This document shows, one piece after another, positions 1 to 9,200 of a stretch of DNA of 64,000 nt (positions within the stretch are counted from its first letter, which is position 1; each line of letters opens with the position of its first letter). Below the pieces are notes generated by a model. It was not told the origin of the DNA, did not search any database, and saw only the letters and a list, made by a program, of their open reading frames with translations. A program made the position numbers and the translations under genes. The stretch is from Corynebacterium doosanense CAU 212 = DSM 45436 (lineage in GTDB: Bacteria; Actinomycetota; Actinomycetes; Mycobacteriales; Mycobacteriaceae), in contig NZ_CP006764.1 in NCBI RefSeq assembly GCF_000767055.1, forward strand, positions 434,001 through 498,000. Direction: 5' to 3'.

Positions 1-57
1 CCGGTGCGGCCGCCGTGGCCAACCAGGGTCAGAAGTAACGGCGCGCCACTTCACACC

Positions 58-1299
58 GTGGAACTTTTTCTCGCCTTTCTCGCGGGAGTCCTGGCTGCGG
101 CCATCGGGCTCCCGCTTGCTTCCCGTTTCCGGACCCGGCTGAACACCATCCGGCCGTCGGCGACCCTCGAGGACAACCAGGTCACCACCGTCAGCCAGGT
201 GCTGCACCTGGCCACCCAGGGTTCACCGACGGCGGTGACGGTCGTCGACCGCGCGGCCAACGTCATCCTCTCCAACCCCCGCGCCCACGAGATGGCGATC
301 GTGCACGACCGGACGATCAACCCGGAAATCTGGACCGCGGCCAAGCAGGTGTTCGGCGACAAGGAGTCCCGGGACATCGAGCTCTCCGTGCCCAAGCGCC
401 GCACGGGTAACCGGGTCACCCAGGTCCGGGCACTGATCAAGCCGCTGACGCTGGTCGACGACCGGTTCCTCATCATCTACGGCACCGACGAGTCCGAGTC
501 CGTGCGCATGGAGAACGCCCGCCGCGACTTTGTCGCCAACGTCTCCCACGAGCTGAAAACCCCGGTCGGGGGCATGAGCCTGCTCGCCGAGGCGCTGCTG
601 GACTCGCCGGACGACGTCGAACACGTGGAGTACTTCGGCAGCAAACTCCTCGACGAATCCCACCGCCTGGGCGAGCTCATCAGCGAACTCATCTCCCTGT
701 CCAAGCTGCAGGGCGCGGAGGCGCTCCCGGAGATGACCCCGGTGCGTGTCGACGACATCATCACCGAGGCGATGAGGCGCAACCAGTTCACCGCCGAGGC
801 GGCGGAGATCGAGCTCACCAAGAGCGACCCGTCGGGAGTCGTCGTCATCGGCGACCGCTCGCTCCTGGTCACTGCGGTGAGCAACCTGCTGTCCAACGCG
901 ATCAACTACTCGCCGAAGGCCATGCCCGTCTCCGTCACGCAGAAGGTGACGGACGGGGTCGTGCACATCCGGGTCACCGACCGCGGAATGGGCATCGAAC
1001 CGGCCGATCAGGAGCGGGTGTTCGAACGCTTCTACCGCGTGGACAGAGCCCGTTCCCGTGCGACGGGCGGCACCGGACTCGGGTTGGCTATTGTGAAGCA
1101 TGTCGTCGCGAACCACGGCGGTAACATCAGGCTGTGGTCCCGCCCCGGAACGGGGTCGACCTTCACCATCGAGCTCCCCATCTACGTCCCGGCCGCCACG
1201 CCGGAGGGTGATGAGGACGAGGTGGGTGAAGGCAGGGAGACAGGTCTTCGGAAAGCGGTCACCAGGGTGGCTTCCCTCGGAAAGGACAAGACGGTATGA
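58..1299 (+). CDS. senX3: Sensor histidine kinase SenX3 (phosphate-responsive)
   Basis: Membrane-associated sensor kinase that phosphorylates RegX3, which is encoded immediately downstream. The first 20 or so residues form a hydrophobic segment (VELFLAFLAGVLAAAIGL). A PAS-like region follows, then the H-box VSHELKTP with His164, the N-box NLLSNAINYS near residue 276 and the G-box GTGLGLAIVKH near 336. About 413 aa, as in mycobacterial SenX3. I chose the GTG at 58 because the hydrophobic segment begins there; the frame stays open to position 4, so an upstream start cannot be excluded. Its stop overlaps regX3 by 4 bp (ATGA), suggesting translational coupling. The role in phosphate starvation is inferred from the family. 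Confidence 0.9.
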   Translation: MELFLAFLAGVLAAAIGLPLASRFRTRLNTIRPSATLEDNQVTTVSQVLHLATQGSPTAVTVVDRAANVILSNPRAHEMAIVHDRTINPEIWTAAKQVFGDKESRDIELSVPKRRTGNRVTQVRALIKPLTLVDDRFLIIYGTDESESVRMENARRDFVANVSHELKTPVGGMSLLAEALLDSPDDVEHVEYFGSKLLDESHRLGELISELISLSKLQGAEALPEMTPVRVDDIITEAMRRNQFTAEAAEIELTKSDPSGVVVIGDRSLLVTAVSNLLSNAINYSPKAMPVSVTQKVTDGVVHIRVTDRGMGIEPADQERVFERFYRVDRARSRATGGTGLGLAIVKHVVANHGGNIRLWSRPGTGSTFTIELPIYVPAATPEGDEDEVGEGRETGLRKAVTRVASLGKDKTV

Positions 1300-1988
1300 C
1301 AAAGATTCTCATCGTGGAAGATGAGGAATCGCTGGCCGATCCGCTGGCGTTCCTGCTGCGCAAGGAAGGGTTCGAGGTTGTCACCGTCGTCGACGGGCCG
1401 TCCGCACTCCGCGAATTCGAGCGCGGGGAGACCGACATTGTCCTGCTCGACCTCATGCTTCCCGGAATGGCGGGAACGGACGTCGCCAAGCAGATGCGCG
1501 CCACGTCGAACGTGCCCATCATCATGGTCACCGCCCGCGACTCCGAGATCGACAAGGTCGTGGGCCTCGAGCTGGGCGCCGACGACTATGTCACCAAACC
1601 GTATTCCTCCCGCGAGCTCATCGCGCGTATCCGCGCGGTGCTGCGCCGCGGCGGCGAGATCGCCGAGGATGAACCCACCTCGGACTCGCAGATCCTCGAG
1701 GGCGGCCGGGTGAAGATGGACATCAGCCGCCACACCGTCACCGTGGGCGGCGAGCCGGTCCCCATGCCGCTCAAGGAGTTCGACCTGCTGGAGTACCTGC
1801 TCTCCAACTCCGGCCGGGTGCTCACGCGCGGCCAGCTCATCGACCGGATCTGGGGCGCGGACTACGTCGGCGACACCAAGACCCTCGACGTGCACGTCAA
1901 GCGCCTGCGTTCCAAGATCGAGGAGGAGCCCTCGCGCCCCCGCCACCTCGTCACCGTGCGCGGGCTGGGTTACAAGTTCGAGATCTGA
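1296..1988 (+). CDS. regX3: Response regulator RegX3 (OmpR/PhoB family)
   Basis: Cytoplasmic transcription factor of 230 aa and partner of SenX3. The receiver domain spans residues 1-120, with the acidic pocket at EDEE (8-11), the phospho-acceptor Asp52 in VLLDLMLPG and Lys101 in YVTKPYSS. A winged-helix DNA-binding domain spans about 130-230 ([34 protein letters not shown]). It starts within the senX3 stop codon, so the two are co-translated. Its 3' end overlaps the convergent gene below by 19 bp. In relatives RegX3 controls phosphate uptake genes; that role here is inferred. Confidence 0.95.
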   Translation: MTKILIVEDEESLADPLAFLLRKEGFEVVTVVDGPSALREFERGETDIVLLDLMLPGMAGTDVAKQMRATSNVPIIMVTARDSEIDKVVGLELGADDYVTKPYSSRELIARIRAVLRRGGEIAEDEPTSDSQILEGGRVKMDISRHTVTVGGEPVPMPLKEFDLLEYLLSNSGRVLTRGQLIDRIWGADYVGDTKTLDVHVKRLRSKIEEEPSRPRHLVTVRGLGYKFEI

Positions 1989-2866
1989 CTGCTCGCCGGG
2001 TGCCGTAGCCGCGGCACGTCCTCGCGGCTGCGGCAGTGCGCGGCCAGGACCTCGTAGGACGGCTCGCCCATCATGGCGATGAGTTCCGTCTTCTGCGCCC
2101 GCCACATCGGCTCTTGGGCCACGTGGCACGCGGAGTCAGTGGAACACCACCAGTCGAAGTCCTCGCCCCCGCCGCCCCACGCGCGGCGGTCGTACTCGCC
2201 GATGGTGGTGCGGAGAATCTCCACGCCGTCGGTGCGGTCCTCGTACGCCTCGTGGCGACGCATGGGCACCTGCCAGCACACTTCGGGCTTGACGACGGTC
2301 ACCTCCCGCCCCTCCGCGATCGCCCACTGGTGCAGCGCACATCCGGGCCCGGTCTCCCATCCCGAGCGGTTGGCGAAGATGCACGCCCCCTCCACGACGC
2401 TGGTCTTCAGCGCCGGCTCGGGGTTGCCGTCCTCGTCGTCGAGCTCGTCCCAGTCCAGCCACGGTTCCACCTCCACCGCCTCGGCGTCGGCGAGGAACGC
2501 ATCCGTCCGGCGGGGACGGTGCTGCCAGTACTTGGCGGGCATCTCCGCCACCGCGTCGTAGAGCTGATCGCGGTCCGTCTCATCCGCGAGGTAGGCACCG
2601 TGGGTGCAGCACCCCACGTCGGGCAGGGCGGCGTCAATGCCGTGGCACTCGGGCTGGCCGAACCTGCAGGTGTAGAACGACTCCACCCAGGTCAGGTCGA
2701 TGGAGAACACATGCTCGGGATCCGTCGGATCCGTGAACTCGAACCACTCCCGCGGGAAATCGGGCGGCAGCTCCCGGCCCGCCCGGATGGAGGCCGCGGC
2801 CGGAGACGAGGCGGGAAAGCCGAGGTGTACGGGAGTGCTGACCGGGGGTTCGGGCGGGTGATTCAC
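1970..2866 (-). CDS. Conserved cysteine-rich protein, Rv0495c family
   Basis: A 298-aa protein of unknown function, convergent with regX3 and divergent from ppx, the position held by Rv0495c in M. tuberculosis. It has no signal peptide or membrane segment. Several cysteines lie in spaced clusters: [38 protein letters not shown] and CSTDSACH. This arrangement recalls the YkgJ-type CxxC/CC proteins thought to bind a metal or Fe-S cluster, but that link is an inference. It also carries an acidic stretch ([12 protein letters not shown]). The ATG at 2866 precedes a proline-rich N-terminus; a later start is possible. Confidence 0.75.
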   Translation of the reverse strand: MNHPPEPPVSTPVHLGFPASSPAAASIRAGRELPPDFPREWFEFTDPTDPEHVFSIDLTWVESFYTCRFGQPECHGIDAALPDVGCCTHGAYLADETDRDQLYDAVAEMPAKYWQHRPRRTDAFLADAEAVEVEPWLDWDELDDEDGNPEPALKTSVVEGACIFANRSGWETGPGCALHQWAIAEGREVTVVKPEVCWQVPMRRHEAYEDRTDGVEILRTTIGEYDRRAWGGGGEDFDWWCSTDSACHVAQEPMWRAQKTELIAMMGEPSYEVLAAHCRSREDVPRLRHPASSQISNL

Positions 2867-2887
2867 GCTTTACCAAGGTAGACCGTC

Positions 2888-2893
2888 TACCCT
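2888..2893 (+). promoter_or_regulatory. -10 box for leaderless ppx
   Basis: TACCCT lies six bases before the GTG start of ppx, so transcription would begin at or next to the start codon. No Shine-Dalgarno sequence is present. Inferred from spacing only. Confidence 0.5.
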
Positions 2894-2899
2894 GTACGT

Positions 2900-3829
2900 G
2901 TGCGATTAGGTGTATTAGACGTGGGCAGCAACACTGTCCACCTCGTGGCGGTCGACGCCACCGGTGGTGGACGACCGGCCCCGATGAGTGACTGGAAGAC
3001 CACCCTGCGACTGGTGGAGATGCTCGACGACTCGGGCGCCATCGACGACAAGGGGAAAAAGAAACTCACCAGTGCCGTCGGTGAGGCTGCGGAGATCGTC
3101 GAGAAGCTGGGCTGCCGCGAGATGATTCCCTTCGCCACCTCCGCCGTGCGTTCGGCCACGAACTCCGACGAGGTCCTCGACTACGTGGAGAAGCAGACCG
3201 GGGTACGCCTCGAGGTGCTCTCCGGCGAGGACGAGGCCAGGCTGACGTTCCTCGCGGTGCGCCGCTGGTACGGCTGGTCCGCCGGCCGGATCACCAACTT
3301 CGACATCGGCGGCGGCTCCCTGGAGATCTCCACCGGCACGGACGAGCAGCCGGATCTTGCGCGCTCGCTCGACCTGGGCGCGGGTCGGCTGACACACCAG
3401 TGGTTCGACACGGATCCCCCCGAGCGGCGCCGGATCAACTCGCTGCGCGACTACATCGACGCCGAGCTGATGGGCCCCGCCAAAGAATTCGCCCGCTACG
3501 GTGAGCCGGGCTTGGCGGTGGGAACGTCCAAGACGTTCCGTACACTGGCGCGCCTGACCGGCGCGGCACCCAGCTCCGCCGGGCCCTTCGTGAAGAGGAC
3601 CCTCACCGCACCCGGCCTGCGCCAGCTCATCGCCTTCATCTCGCGCATGACCGCCGCGGACCGGGCCGAGCTGGAGGGGATCAGCGCAGACCGGTCCCAC
3701 CAGATCGTCGCGGGAGCCCTCGTTGCCGAGGCAAGTATGCGAGCCTTAGGGGTGGAACAGATGGAAATCTGCCCGTGGGCGCTGCGAGAAGGCGTGATTC
3801 TGCGCCGGATCGACAAAGGTCTTGAATAA
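2900..3829 (+). CDS. ppx: Exopolyphosphatase / Ppx-GppA phosphatase
   Basis: Cytoplasmic phosphatase of the Ppx/GppA family (actin-like ATPase fold), 309 aa, the short form seen in mycobacteria and corynebacteria. The N-terminal phosphate loop [11 protein letters not shown] (residues 5-15), the second-domain motif [15 protein letters not shown] and the ADP-binding-type motif [12 protein letters not shown] are all present. It releases terminal phosphate from polyphosphate, which fits its position beside the phosphate regulators senX3-regX3. GTG start at 2900, probably leaderless. Oddity: the stop codon is repeated in frame four times in a 12-nt tandem repeat. Confidence 0.9.
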   Translation: MRLGVLDVGSNTVHLVAVDATGGGRPAPMSDWKTTLRLVEMLDDSGAIDDKGKKKLTSAVGEAAEIVEKLGCREMIPFATSAVRSATNSDEVLDYVEKQTGVRLEVLSGEDEARLTFLAVRRWYGWSAGRITNFDIGGGSLEISTGTDEQPDLARSLDLGAGRLTHQWFDTDPPERRRINSLRDYIDAELMGPAKEFARYGEPGLAVGTSKTFRTLARLTGAAPSSAGPFVKRTLTAPGLRQLIAFISRMTAADRAELEGISADRSHQIVAGALVAEASMRALGVEQMEICPWALREGVILRRIDKGLE

Positions 3830-3865
3830 GGTCTTGGATAAAGTCTCGAATAAGGTCTGGACTAG
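3815..3865 (+). repeat. 12-nt tandem repeat carrying four in-frame stop codons
   Basis: Four imperfect 12-nt units of the type GGTCTTGAATAA end ppx. Stop codons lie in the same frame at 3827 (TAA), 3839 (TAA), 3851 (TAA) and 3863 (TAG). Replication slippage of a stop-containing unit is the simplest origin. Confidence 0.8.
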
Positions 3866-3910
3866 AGCTGGGACAGGGACTGACAATGAACATTAAGGAC
3901 GGAAGCCACC

Positions 3911-4663
3911 ATGGCCGATGAGAAACAACTGACTGTCGCCGAGCTGCTCGCCCGCAACCGCCAGGGCGGGGAGGCGGCAGCGTCCGCAGGCACCGGTGAG
4001 CAGCCGAAGCGTCGGCGCCGCCGGAGCCTCGAGGACGGCGGAGTCTCCGTCGCCGAGCTCACCGGATCCTTCAAGGCCGTCAAGGCGAGCCCCGTGGAGT
4101 CGCGGCATTCGTCGGTGCCCCTGGACGAGCCGGCTGCACAGCCGGTGAAGGCTGAGCCTGTTAAGGCCGAGCCCGTGAAAGCCGTGCCCGCGAAGGCCGC
4201 GCCGTCCAACGACGACACCGGGGTGATCGACCGCGTCGTCGAGAAGCCCCGGCCGGTGGCGAAGGGGAAGCCCGCCGTCCAGGACACCACGGAGACCGGC
4301 GTTCTTCCGCGCGTCGAGGCGCCTGCGACCGCTCCGGCTCCGGCCCCCGCGGACATCGCCCCCGAGCGCGTCGAGGAGCCGGTGGCTCCGGACGCCGAGA
4401 CCGAGGGAGGCTCCGGTGTCGGAGCCGCCGTCGTGCTGGCCATCGTGGGCATCGTCATCGGCATCGTTCTGTTCCTGCTCTTCCAGGCGCTGTGGGCGCG
4501 TCTCGACGTCTGGCTCGTCGTAGTCCTCGCCCTCGTGGTCACCGCGGCCCTGGTGGCCGTGACACACCGGCTGCGCACCGCCAGCGACGGGCTGTCCATG
4601 ACCCTGGCCGGCCTTGTCGGCCTGGTCCTGACGTTCGGTCCCGCGGCGCTCGTGCTCTTCTGA
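3911..4663 (+). CDS. Conserved membrane protein with long charged N-terminus (Rv0497-like)
   Basis: Function unknown. The 250-aa protein has a cytoplasmic-looking N-terminal region of about 165 residues. It begins with a VAELLARN motif, contains a basic RRRRRS patch and a degenerate repeat (VKAEPVKAEPVKAVPAKAAP region, about 79-97). Three hydrophobic segments follow, at about 170-193, 197-217 and 229-250. A good RBS (GGACGGAAG) precedes the ATG. It lies between ppx and proC, as Rv0497 does in M. tuberculosis. The second copy of the short motif (VSVAELTGSF, about residue 48) suggests a repeated interaction peptide. Confidence 0.75.
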   Translation: MADEKQLTVAELLARNRQGGEAAASAGTGEQPKRRRRRSLEDGGVSVAELTGSFKAVKASPVESRHSSVPLDEPAAQPVKAEPVKAEPVKAVPAKAAPSNDDTGVIDRVVEKPRPVAKGKPAVQDTTETGVLPRVEAPATAPAPAPADIAPERVEEPVAPDAETEGGSGVGAAVVLAIVGIVIGIVLFLLFQALWARLDVWLVVVLALVVTAALVAVTHRLRTASDGLSMTLAGLVGLVLTFGPAALVLF

Positions 4664-4699
4664 CCTGACCGCAGCACCGTCAAGCGCCATCCAGCACGG

Positions 4700-4740
4700 C
4701 CCCGCCCACCCCGCAGTCCCCGGGGGCAGGCGGGGTTTTC
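4700..4740 (+). terminator. Rho-independent terminator after the 3911-4663 gene
   Basis: CCCCGCC at 4700-4706 pairs with GGCGGGG at 4729-4735, followed by TTTTC. It separates the membrane protein gene from proC. Confidence 0.75.
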
Positions 4741-4777
4741 TGCTGAGCCGGGGGAGGCTCTGGCACTATGGGGCAGC

Positions 4778-5611
4778 ATGAGCACTATCGCAATTATCGG
4801 CGGAGGCAACATCGGCGAGGCCCTGATTTCGGGCCTCCTCGCAGCTGACCGCGACCCCCAGTCCATCATCGCCACGAACCGCACCCGGTCCCGCTCCGAG
4901 TACCTGGAGAAAACCTACGGGATCCGCACCACGGACGACAACCAGGCCGCGGCCGACGGCGCGGACTACATCTTCCTGTGTGTGAAGCCGCCGCAGATCG
5001 TGCCCCTGCTGGGCGAGCTGTCCGAGACGATCGACCAGAGCGGCAGCTCGATCGTCGTGTCCCTCGCCTCGGGGGTGACCACGTCGGCCATGGAGGATGC
5101 GCTGTCGGCGGGCTCGCCGGTCGTCCGGGTCATGCCCAACACCCCGATGCTCATCGGCAAGGGTCTGAGCGCGTGCGCCGCCGGCCGTTTTGTCACCGAG
5201 GACCAGATGGACGCCGTCTCCGAGCTGCTCGGCGCGGTGGGGGATGTCGTCGTCGTGGGGGAGGACGACATGGACGTGGTCAGTGCCGTCTCCGGTGCCG
5301 GCCCGGCCTACTACTTCCTCATGACCGAGGCGCTCATCGAGGCCGGCGTGCAGCAGGGTCTCAAGAGGGACGTGGCGACGAAGCTCGCCCGCAGTGTCGC
5401 CGCGGGCGCGGGAGCGCTGCTCGAGACCAGTGAGGACGAGCCGGCCAAGCTGCGCGCGAACATTTCCTCTCCCGGCGGGGTGACCATCGCCGCGCTCCGT
5501 GAGCTGGAGGAATCCGGCCTGCGCGGGGCGTTCTTCCGCGCCATCGAGATCAGCGCGCAGCGCTCTGCAGAGCTCGGGGCCCCGTCGACCACCTCGGACG
5601 GGGACCACTGA
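4778..5611 (+). CDS. proC: Pyrroline-5-carboxylate reductase
   Basis: Last step of proline synthesis: NAD(P)H-dependent reduction of pyrroline-5-carboxylate. The Rossmann motif IIGGGNIGEALISGL lies at residues 5-19. The family signatures VRVMPNTPMLIGKG and SGAGPAYYFLMTEALIEAG, and the C-terminal SPGGVTIAALRELEESG, are intact. 277 aa, normal length. A CACTAT -10 box (4764-4769) sits 8 nt before the ATG, so the gene may be leaderless. It follows a terminator and has its own promoter. Confidence 0.95.
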   Translation: MSTIAIIGGGNIGEALISGLLAADRDPQSIIATNRTRSRSEYLEKTYGIRTTDDNQAAADGADYIFLCVKPPQIVPLLGELSETIDQSGSSIVVSLASGVTTSAMEDALSAGSPVVRVMPNTPMLIGKGLSACAAGRFVTEDQMDAVSELLGAVGDVVVVGEDDMDVVSAVSGAGPAYYFLMTEALIEAGVQQGLKRDVATKLARSVAAGAGALLETSEDEPAKLRANISSPGGVTIAALRELEESGLRGAFFRAIEISAQRSAELGAPSTTSDGDH

Positions 5612-5657
5612 CAACCCCACGGGGGAACCTGAGTCGCAAGAGTCACACGTTTCCCGC

Positions 5658-5663
5658 TAGGAT
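5658..5663 (+). promoter_or_regulatory. -10 box of the BldC-like regulator gene
   Basis: TAGGAT fits an actinobacterial -10 box and lies about 77 nt before the ATG at 5741, giving a 5' leader of about 70 nt. The -35 region is not obvious. Confidence 0.45.
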
Positions 5664-5740
5664 GATTGAGACACGTGCGTGTTGATTCTGCGGGAGGGGA
5701 AGCCTGCAGCGCGATACGTGGCTGAAGGGTTGAATATTTT

Positions 5741-5932
5741 ATGGCTAACGAAGATAAAGGAACGTTCCTCACCGTCGCGGAGGTCGCAGAAATCATGCGG
5801 GTCTCCAAGATGACCGTGTACCGCCTGGTTCACTCCGGTGAACTTCCGGCGGTGCGTGTGGGGCGATCGTTCCGTGTGCATGAAAAGGCTGTCAACGAAT
5901 ACCTCGAATCCTCGTACTACGAGGCCGGCTAG
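5741..5932 (+). CDS. Small MerR/excisionase-type HTH protein (BldC-like, Rv0500A)
   Basis: A 63-aa DNA-binding protein consisting of one winged-helix domain: FLTVAEVAEIMRVSKMTVYR, LVHSGELPAVRVGRSFRV, then VNEYLESSYYEAG. The length and the location between proC and the 33-aa ribosomal protein match Rv0500A. Proteins of this fold bind direct repeats as asymmetric oligomers, as known for BldC in Streptomyces. Whether this one is a global regulator is not known. RBS is GAAGGG upstream of the ATG. Confidence 0.85.
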   Translation: MANEDKGTFLTVAEVAEIMRVSKMTVYRLVHSGELPAVRVGRSFRVHEKAVNEYLESSYYEAG

Positions 5933-5965
5933 GTCTTAGTTGCAGGGTGCCGGTTCCTCGGTGCC

Positions 5966-6006
5966 CGCCCGCTCCGCCTCCGGGCCGGAGCGGGTCTCTT
6001 TTTTGT
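5966..6006 (+). terminator. Terminator after the BldC-like gene
   Basis: A GC-rich hairpin (CCCGCTCCG paired with CGGAGCGGG) is followed by TCTCTTTTTTG. It separates this gene from the ribosomal-protein transcription unit, whose -35 box overlaps the T-run. Confidence 0.85.
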
Positions 6007-6031
6007 TCACCCGCAGCAAGGCCGCTATGCT
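6003..6031 (+). promoter_or_regulatory. Promoter of the 33-aa ribosomal protein gene
   Basis: TTGTTC (6003-6008) and TATGCT (6026-6031) are separated by 17 bp. The predicted start near 6038 leaves a leader of about 145 nt before a 33-codon gene. The leader holds GC-rich inverted stretches (around 6080-6150) and could fold. Confidence 0.6.
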
Positions 6032-6184
6032 GGGGCAGTATTCGTGTCGGTCTCGATCACGCATCCGATGTCCGCGCCGCCTGTCCGGGGCGCGGGTGTC
6101 ACCGCAACCGTGTGTGCACCACGGAGGTGTGGCGGGTCGGCTGGCAGGTTTTTGGTACGTACTACAACGAAACGAGGAAATCTT

Positions 6185-6286
6185 ATGGGTTCCGTCATCA
6201 AGAAGCGTCGCAAGCGCATGTCCAAGAAGAAGCACCGCAAGATGCTTCGTCGTACGCGAGTTCAGCGTCGTAAACTCGGCAAGTAA
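6185..6286 (+). CDS. Small ribosomal protein bS22 / AURKAIP1-COX24 domain protein
   Basis: A 33-residue, extremely basic protein beginning [19 protein letters not shown] and ending RRKLGK. It matches the short actinobacterial protein Rv0500B, which I recall as bS22, a 30S subunit protein seen near the decoding centre in mycobacterial ribosomes. RBS GAGGAAA lies 5 nt before the ATG. It has its own promoter and terminator. Easily missed by gene finders because of its size. Confidence 0.9.
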   Translation: MGSVIKKRRKRMSKKKHRKMLRRTRVQRRKLGK

Positions 6287-6303
6287 ATTCCTGCCGCTCA
6301 TGC

Positions 6304-7380
6304 TCAGCCCCGGTCGTTGACCGGGGCTGACGTGTTTCTCCGGGCACGTCGGACACCGGCGAGGGAGACCGCCGCCGTGACCAGCGCGGGCGCCCCCCAG
6401 GTGCGCACGGCCCGCCGGACCCCGCGGTAGTCGCGCACGGCCCAGCCGCGACGCTGCGCCTCTGCCTTCAGCGTCTTGTCCGGGTTGATGGCCACCGCGG
6501 TGCCCACCATCGAGAGCATGGGGATGTCGTTGGCCGAGTCGGAGTAGGCGGTGCACCGCTCCAGGTCCAGGCCTTCCAGCGCGGACAGGGCGGCGACGGC
6601 GTGTTTCTTGCCGGAGCCGTGCAGGATGTCCCCGAGCAGGCGACCGGTGAACCGACCGTCGATAGTTTCCGGGACCGTGCCCAGCGCTCCGGTGAAGCCG
6701 AGCCGCTCCGCCAGCACCTGGGCGAGCTGGACGGGCGTGGCGGTGACGAGCCAGACCTGCTGGCCTGCGTCGAGATGCATCTGGGCGAGTTCCCGGGTGC
6801 CGGGGTAGACCTTGTCGATCATCGCGGTGTCGACGATCTTCTCGGCGAGCTCCACCAGCTCTCGCACGTCCCGACCGCGGATGAACTCGAGCGCCTGCTG
6901 CCTTCCGCTGGCCACGTCGGCCGCGTTCTCGCTGCCGGTGAGGCGGAACTTGGCCTGTTTCCACACCATGGACCCGACGTCGCGGGGCCGGAAGAACCGT
7001 CCGCGCGCCATGCCCATGCCGAGCTGCACCAGCGAGGACCCCTGGATCAGGGTGTTGTCCACGTCGAAGAACGCCGCCGCGCCGGCATCGACAGGAATGT
7101 CGGGGTCGGGGGTGGTCAGGCGCTGGGAACCGGCCGCCGCGTAGGAGCCGTGGACGGAGTCGACCCCCGAGGTGTACTGGTCGAACTCGATCCCGAAGAC
7201 CTCGGAGATCGCCGCCTCCGCCGCGGCCTCACCGGCCTCACGCTGGAAGTCCTCGCCCAGCGGCGGCGCGGCGAACTCCTCCACCCAGCTACGGATGTTG
7301 CCCCTGGACAGGGTCCAGGAGGACAGAAAGTCCATCGCGGAGGAGGGGAACTCGTCGGGGGCGGCTGATTCCGGACTCAC
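6304..7380 (-). CDS. HAD-IB family phosphatase (SerB1-like)
   Basis: Haloacid-dehalogenase phosphatase of 358 aa. Motif I is [15 protein letters not shown] with the nucleophile Asp and acid Asp. Motif II is [12 protein letters not shown], followed by [11 protein letters not shown], and motif III/IV is [16 protein letters not shown]. The C-terminus has a hydrophobic segment ([12 protein letters not shown]) and a basic tail. It corresponds to Rv0505c (annotated serB1), but the substrate is not known and phosphoserine is not assured. I chose the GTG at 7380, preceded by CGAAAGG. An upstream extension would run into the divergent glutaredoxin-like gene. Confidence 0.85.
   Translation of the reverse strand: MSPESAAPDEFPSSAMDFLSSWTLSRGNIRSWVEEFAAPPLGEDFQREAGEAAAEAAISEVFGIEFDQYTSGVDSVHGSYAAAGSQRLTTPDPDIPVDAGAAAFFDVDNTLIQGSSLVQLGMGMARGRFFRPRDVGSMVWKQAKFRLTGSENAADVASGRQQALEFIRGRDVRELVELAEKIVDTAMIDKVYPGTRELAQMHLDAGQQVWLVTATPVQLAQVLAERLGFTGALGTVPETIDGRFTGRLLGDILHGSGKKHAVAALSALEGLDLERCTAYSDSANDIPMLSMVGTAVAINPDKTLKAEAQRRGWAVRDYRGVRRAVRTWGAPALVTAAVSLAGVRRARRNTSAPVNDRG
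6305..6336 (+). terminator. Terminator of the bS22 gene
   Basis: CAGCCCCGGTC (6305-6315) pairs perfectly with GACCGGGGCTG (6319-6329) across a 3-nt loop, followed by ACGTGTTTCT. It overlaps the last codons of the convergent HAD gene. Confidence 0.75.
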
Positions 7381-7489
7381 AGGGCAGGCAAGACCTTTCG
7401 GGGGTTGGCGCGGGTGGCTCGTGAGCCCCCATCGTAGAATGTGACGCCACAGAGCGCGCCACAGAGAGCGCGCGACGAAGGGCAGAGGC

Positions 7490-7741
7490 ATGGCACGACA
7501 GGTGGAACTGATGGTCCGGCGGACGTGCGGGTCCTGCGCGCGGGTCGCGGAGCAGATCCGTCCCGTGGTGGAGGGGGCGGGAGCTGGGCTCACCCTGCGC
7601 GACGTGGATGAATCCCCGGAGCTGGCCATGGAATTCGGCGACCGGGTCCCCGTGGTGGTCATCGACGGCGAGGAATTCGCCTGCTGGGAGGTCGACGACG
7701 AGGAGCTCGCCGCCGAGCTGGCGGGAAACAGGGCGGGTTAA
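7490..7741 (+). CDS. Glutaredoxin-like protein (DUF836)
   Basis: An 83-aa thioredoxin-fold protein with a redox motif TCGSCARV near residues 9-16 (CxxC). The cis-proline region is [12 protein letters not shown]. It is the counterpart of Rv0508, which also sits just before hemA. A role in thiol handling or heme-pathway redox is suggested by position only. Confidence 0.8.
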   Translation: MARQVELMVRRTCGSCARVAEQIRPVVEGAGAGLTLRDVDESPELAMEFGDRVPVVVIDGEEFACWEVDDEELAAELAGNRAG

Positions 7742-7826
7742 CGGCACCCGTGGGTCCGGGGGTAGTCTTTGGTTGGATAGAACCCGCCCGTCGTGGTGCG
7801 GGGAGCGGTAGACCCTGGAGGAATCT

Positions 7827-9200
7827 GTGAGTGTTCTCGTCGTCGGCATGTCGCACCGGTCAGCGCCCGTCACGCTGCTGGAGCGGCTGAGCATGGACGA
7901 CCGGATCCGCGAGGACGCCGCCACGTCGCTGGTGGGGCAGCAGTCGCTGTCCGAGGCCATGATCATCTCCACCTGCAACCGCCTCGAGGTCTACTCGGTC
8001 ACCAACTCCTTCCACGCCGGCGTGCGTGACGTGGTCACCGTCCTGGAGGAGATCTCCGGGGTCGACACCGACACCCTGCGCGGATTCCTCTACGTGCGTT
8101 ACGCCGACGCCGCCGCGGAGCACCTGATGGTGGTCGCCTCCGGCCTGGACTCCATGGTCGTGGGTGAGCAGCAGATCATCGGCCAGGTACGCGCCGCGTA
8201 CCAGGAGGCCGCGGAGAAGGGCACGGTCGGACCCGGCCTGCACTCGCTCTCCCAGTCGGCCCTGCGCACCGGCAAACGTGTGCACTCGGAGACCGCCATC
8301 GACGACGCCGGCTCCTCCATGGTGAGCTTCGCCATCGGCGACGCCCTCGGCCAGCTGGGCACGACCACCCTCGCCGGCCGCACCGCCCTCGTCCTCGGCG
8401 CCGGGGCGATGGCCTCGCTCGCGGCCACCCATCTGGGCCGGCTGGGGGTGGACAAGATCATCGTCGCCAACCGGACCTTCGCCCGGGCGGAGCGCCTCGC
8501 CTCCCATGCCCGGGAGGCGGGGGTGGCGGCCGAGGCCATCGACTTCGCCTCCCGCGCGCAGGTGCTTGGCGACGTCGACCTCGCCGTCTCCGCCACGGGC
8601 GCCGACGACTTCACCATCACCGCGGCCGACATCCCCGCCGACCGCCATGACCGGCTCATGCTCATCGACCTCTCGCTGCCGCGGGACATCGACGACGCGG
8701 CCGCCGGGCTGGACGGGGTCGGCCTGGTCAACATTGAGTCCCTGCACAAGTCCGTGACCTCGCGTGACTCCACCTCCGTCGCGCACCGCAGGGCCCAGGA
8801 GATCGTGGCCGAGGAACTCGAGGCCTACTCGTCGGCGCAGCGCGTGCGCGACGTCGCCCCGGCGGTCACCGCCCTGCGCAAGGGGGCGAACGACATCGCC
8901 GAGGACGAGCTCGCGCGGCTGCGTGCGAAGCTGGACAACGTGGGGGACGAGGAATTCGCGGAGATTTCGCGGACGGTGCGCCGGGTCGTCGATAAGCTTC
9001 TCCATGAGCCGACGATTCAGGCCAAACGACTCGCAGCAGACTCGGGATCGCTGAGTTACGAGACCGCGCTCCAGCAGCTCTTCGGGCTGGGCTCCGTGAT
9101 CGACACCACCGCCGTGGCCGTCGATGCCGCAGAACTGCCCGAGGAGGACACCGCCGGCCGCAGGGGCCGGAAGCTCAAGGAAAGGATCGCAGGCCAGTGA
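7827..9200 (+). CDS. hemA: Glutamyl-tRNA reductase
   Basis: First committed step of tetrapyrrole synthesis by the C5 route: NADPH reduction of glutamyl-tRNA to glutamate-1-semialdehyde. The catalytic Cys50 lies in [11 protein letters not shown]. Family motifs [24 protein letters not shown] and the NADP site [16 protein letters not shown] are intact. 457 aa, normal. GTG start with RBS CTGGAGGAA. The gene overlaps hemC by 4 bp (GTGA). The C-terminal dimerisation helix region ends in a basic tail. Confidence 0.95.
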   Translation: MSVLVVGMSHRSAPVTLLERLSMDDRIREDAATSLVGQQSLSEAMIISTCNRLEVYSVTNSFHAGVRDVVTVLEEISGVDTDTLRGFLYVRYADAAAEHLMVVASGLDSMVVGEQQIIGQVRAAYQEAAEKGTVGPGLHSLSQSALRTGKRVHSETAIDDAGSSMVSFAIGDALGQLGTTTLAGRTALVLGAGAMASLAATHLGRLGVDKIIVANRTFARAERLASHAREAGVAAEAIDFASRAQVLGDVDLAVSATGADDFTITAADIPADRHDRLMLIDLSLPRDIDDAAAGLDGVGLVNIESLHKSVTSRDSTSVAHRRAQEIVAEELEAYSSAQRVRDVAPAVTALRKGANDIAEDELARLRAKLDNVGDEEFAEISRTVRRVVDKLLHEPTIQAKRLAADSGSLSYETALQQLFGLGSVIDTTAVAVDAAELPEEDTAGRRGRKLKERIAGQ

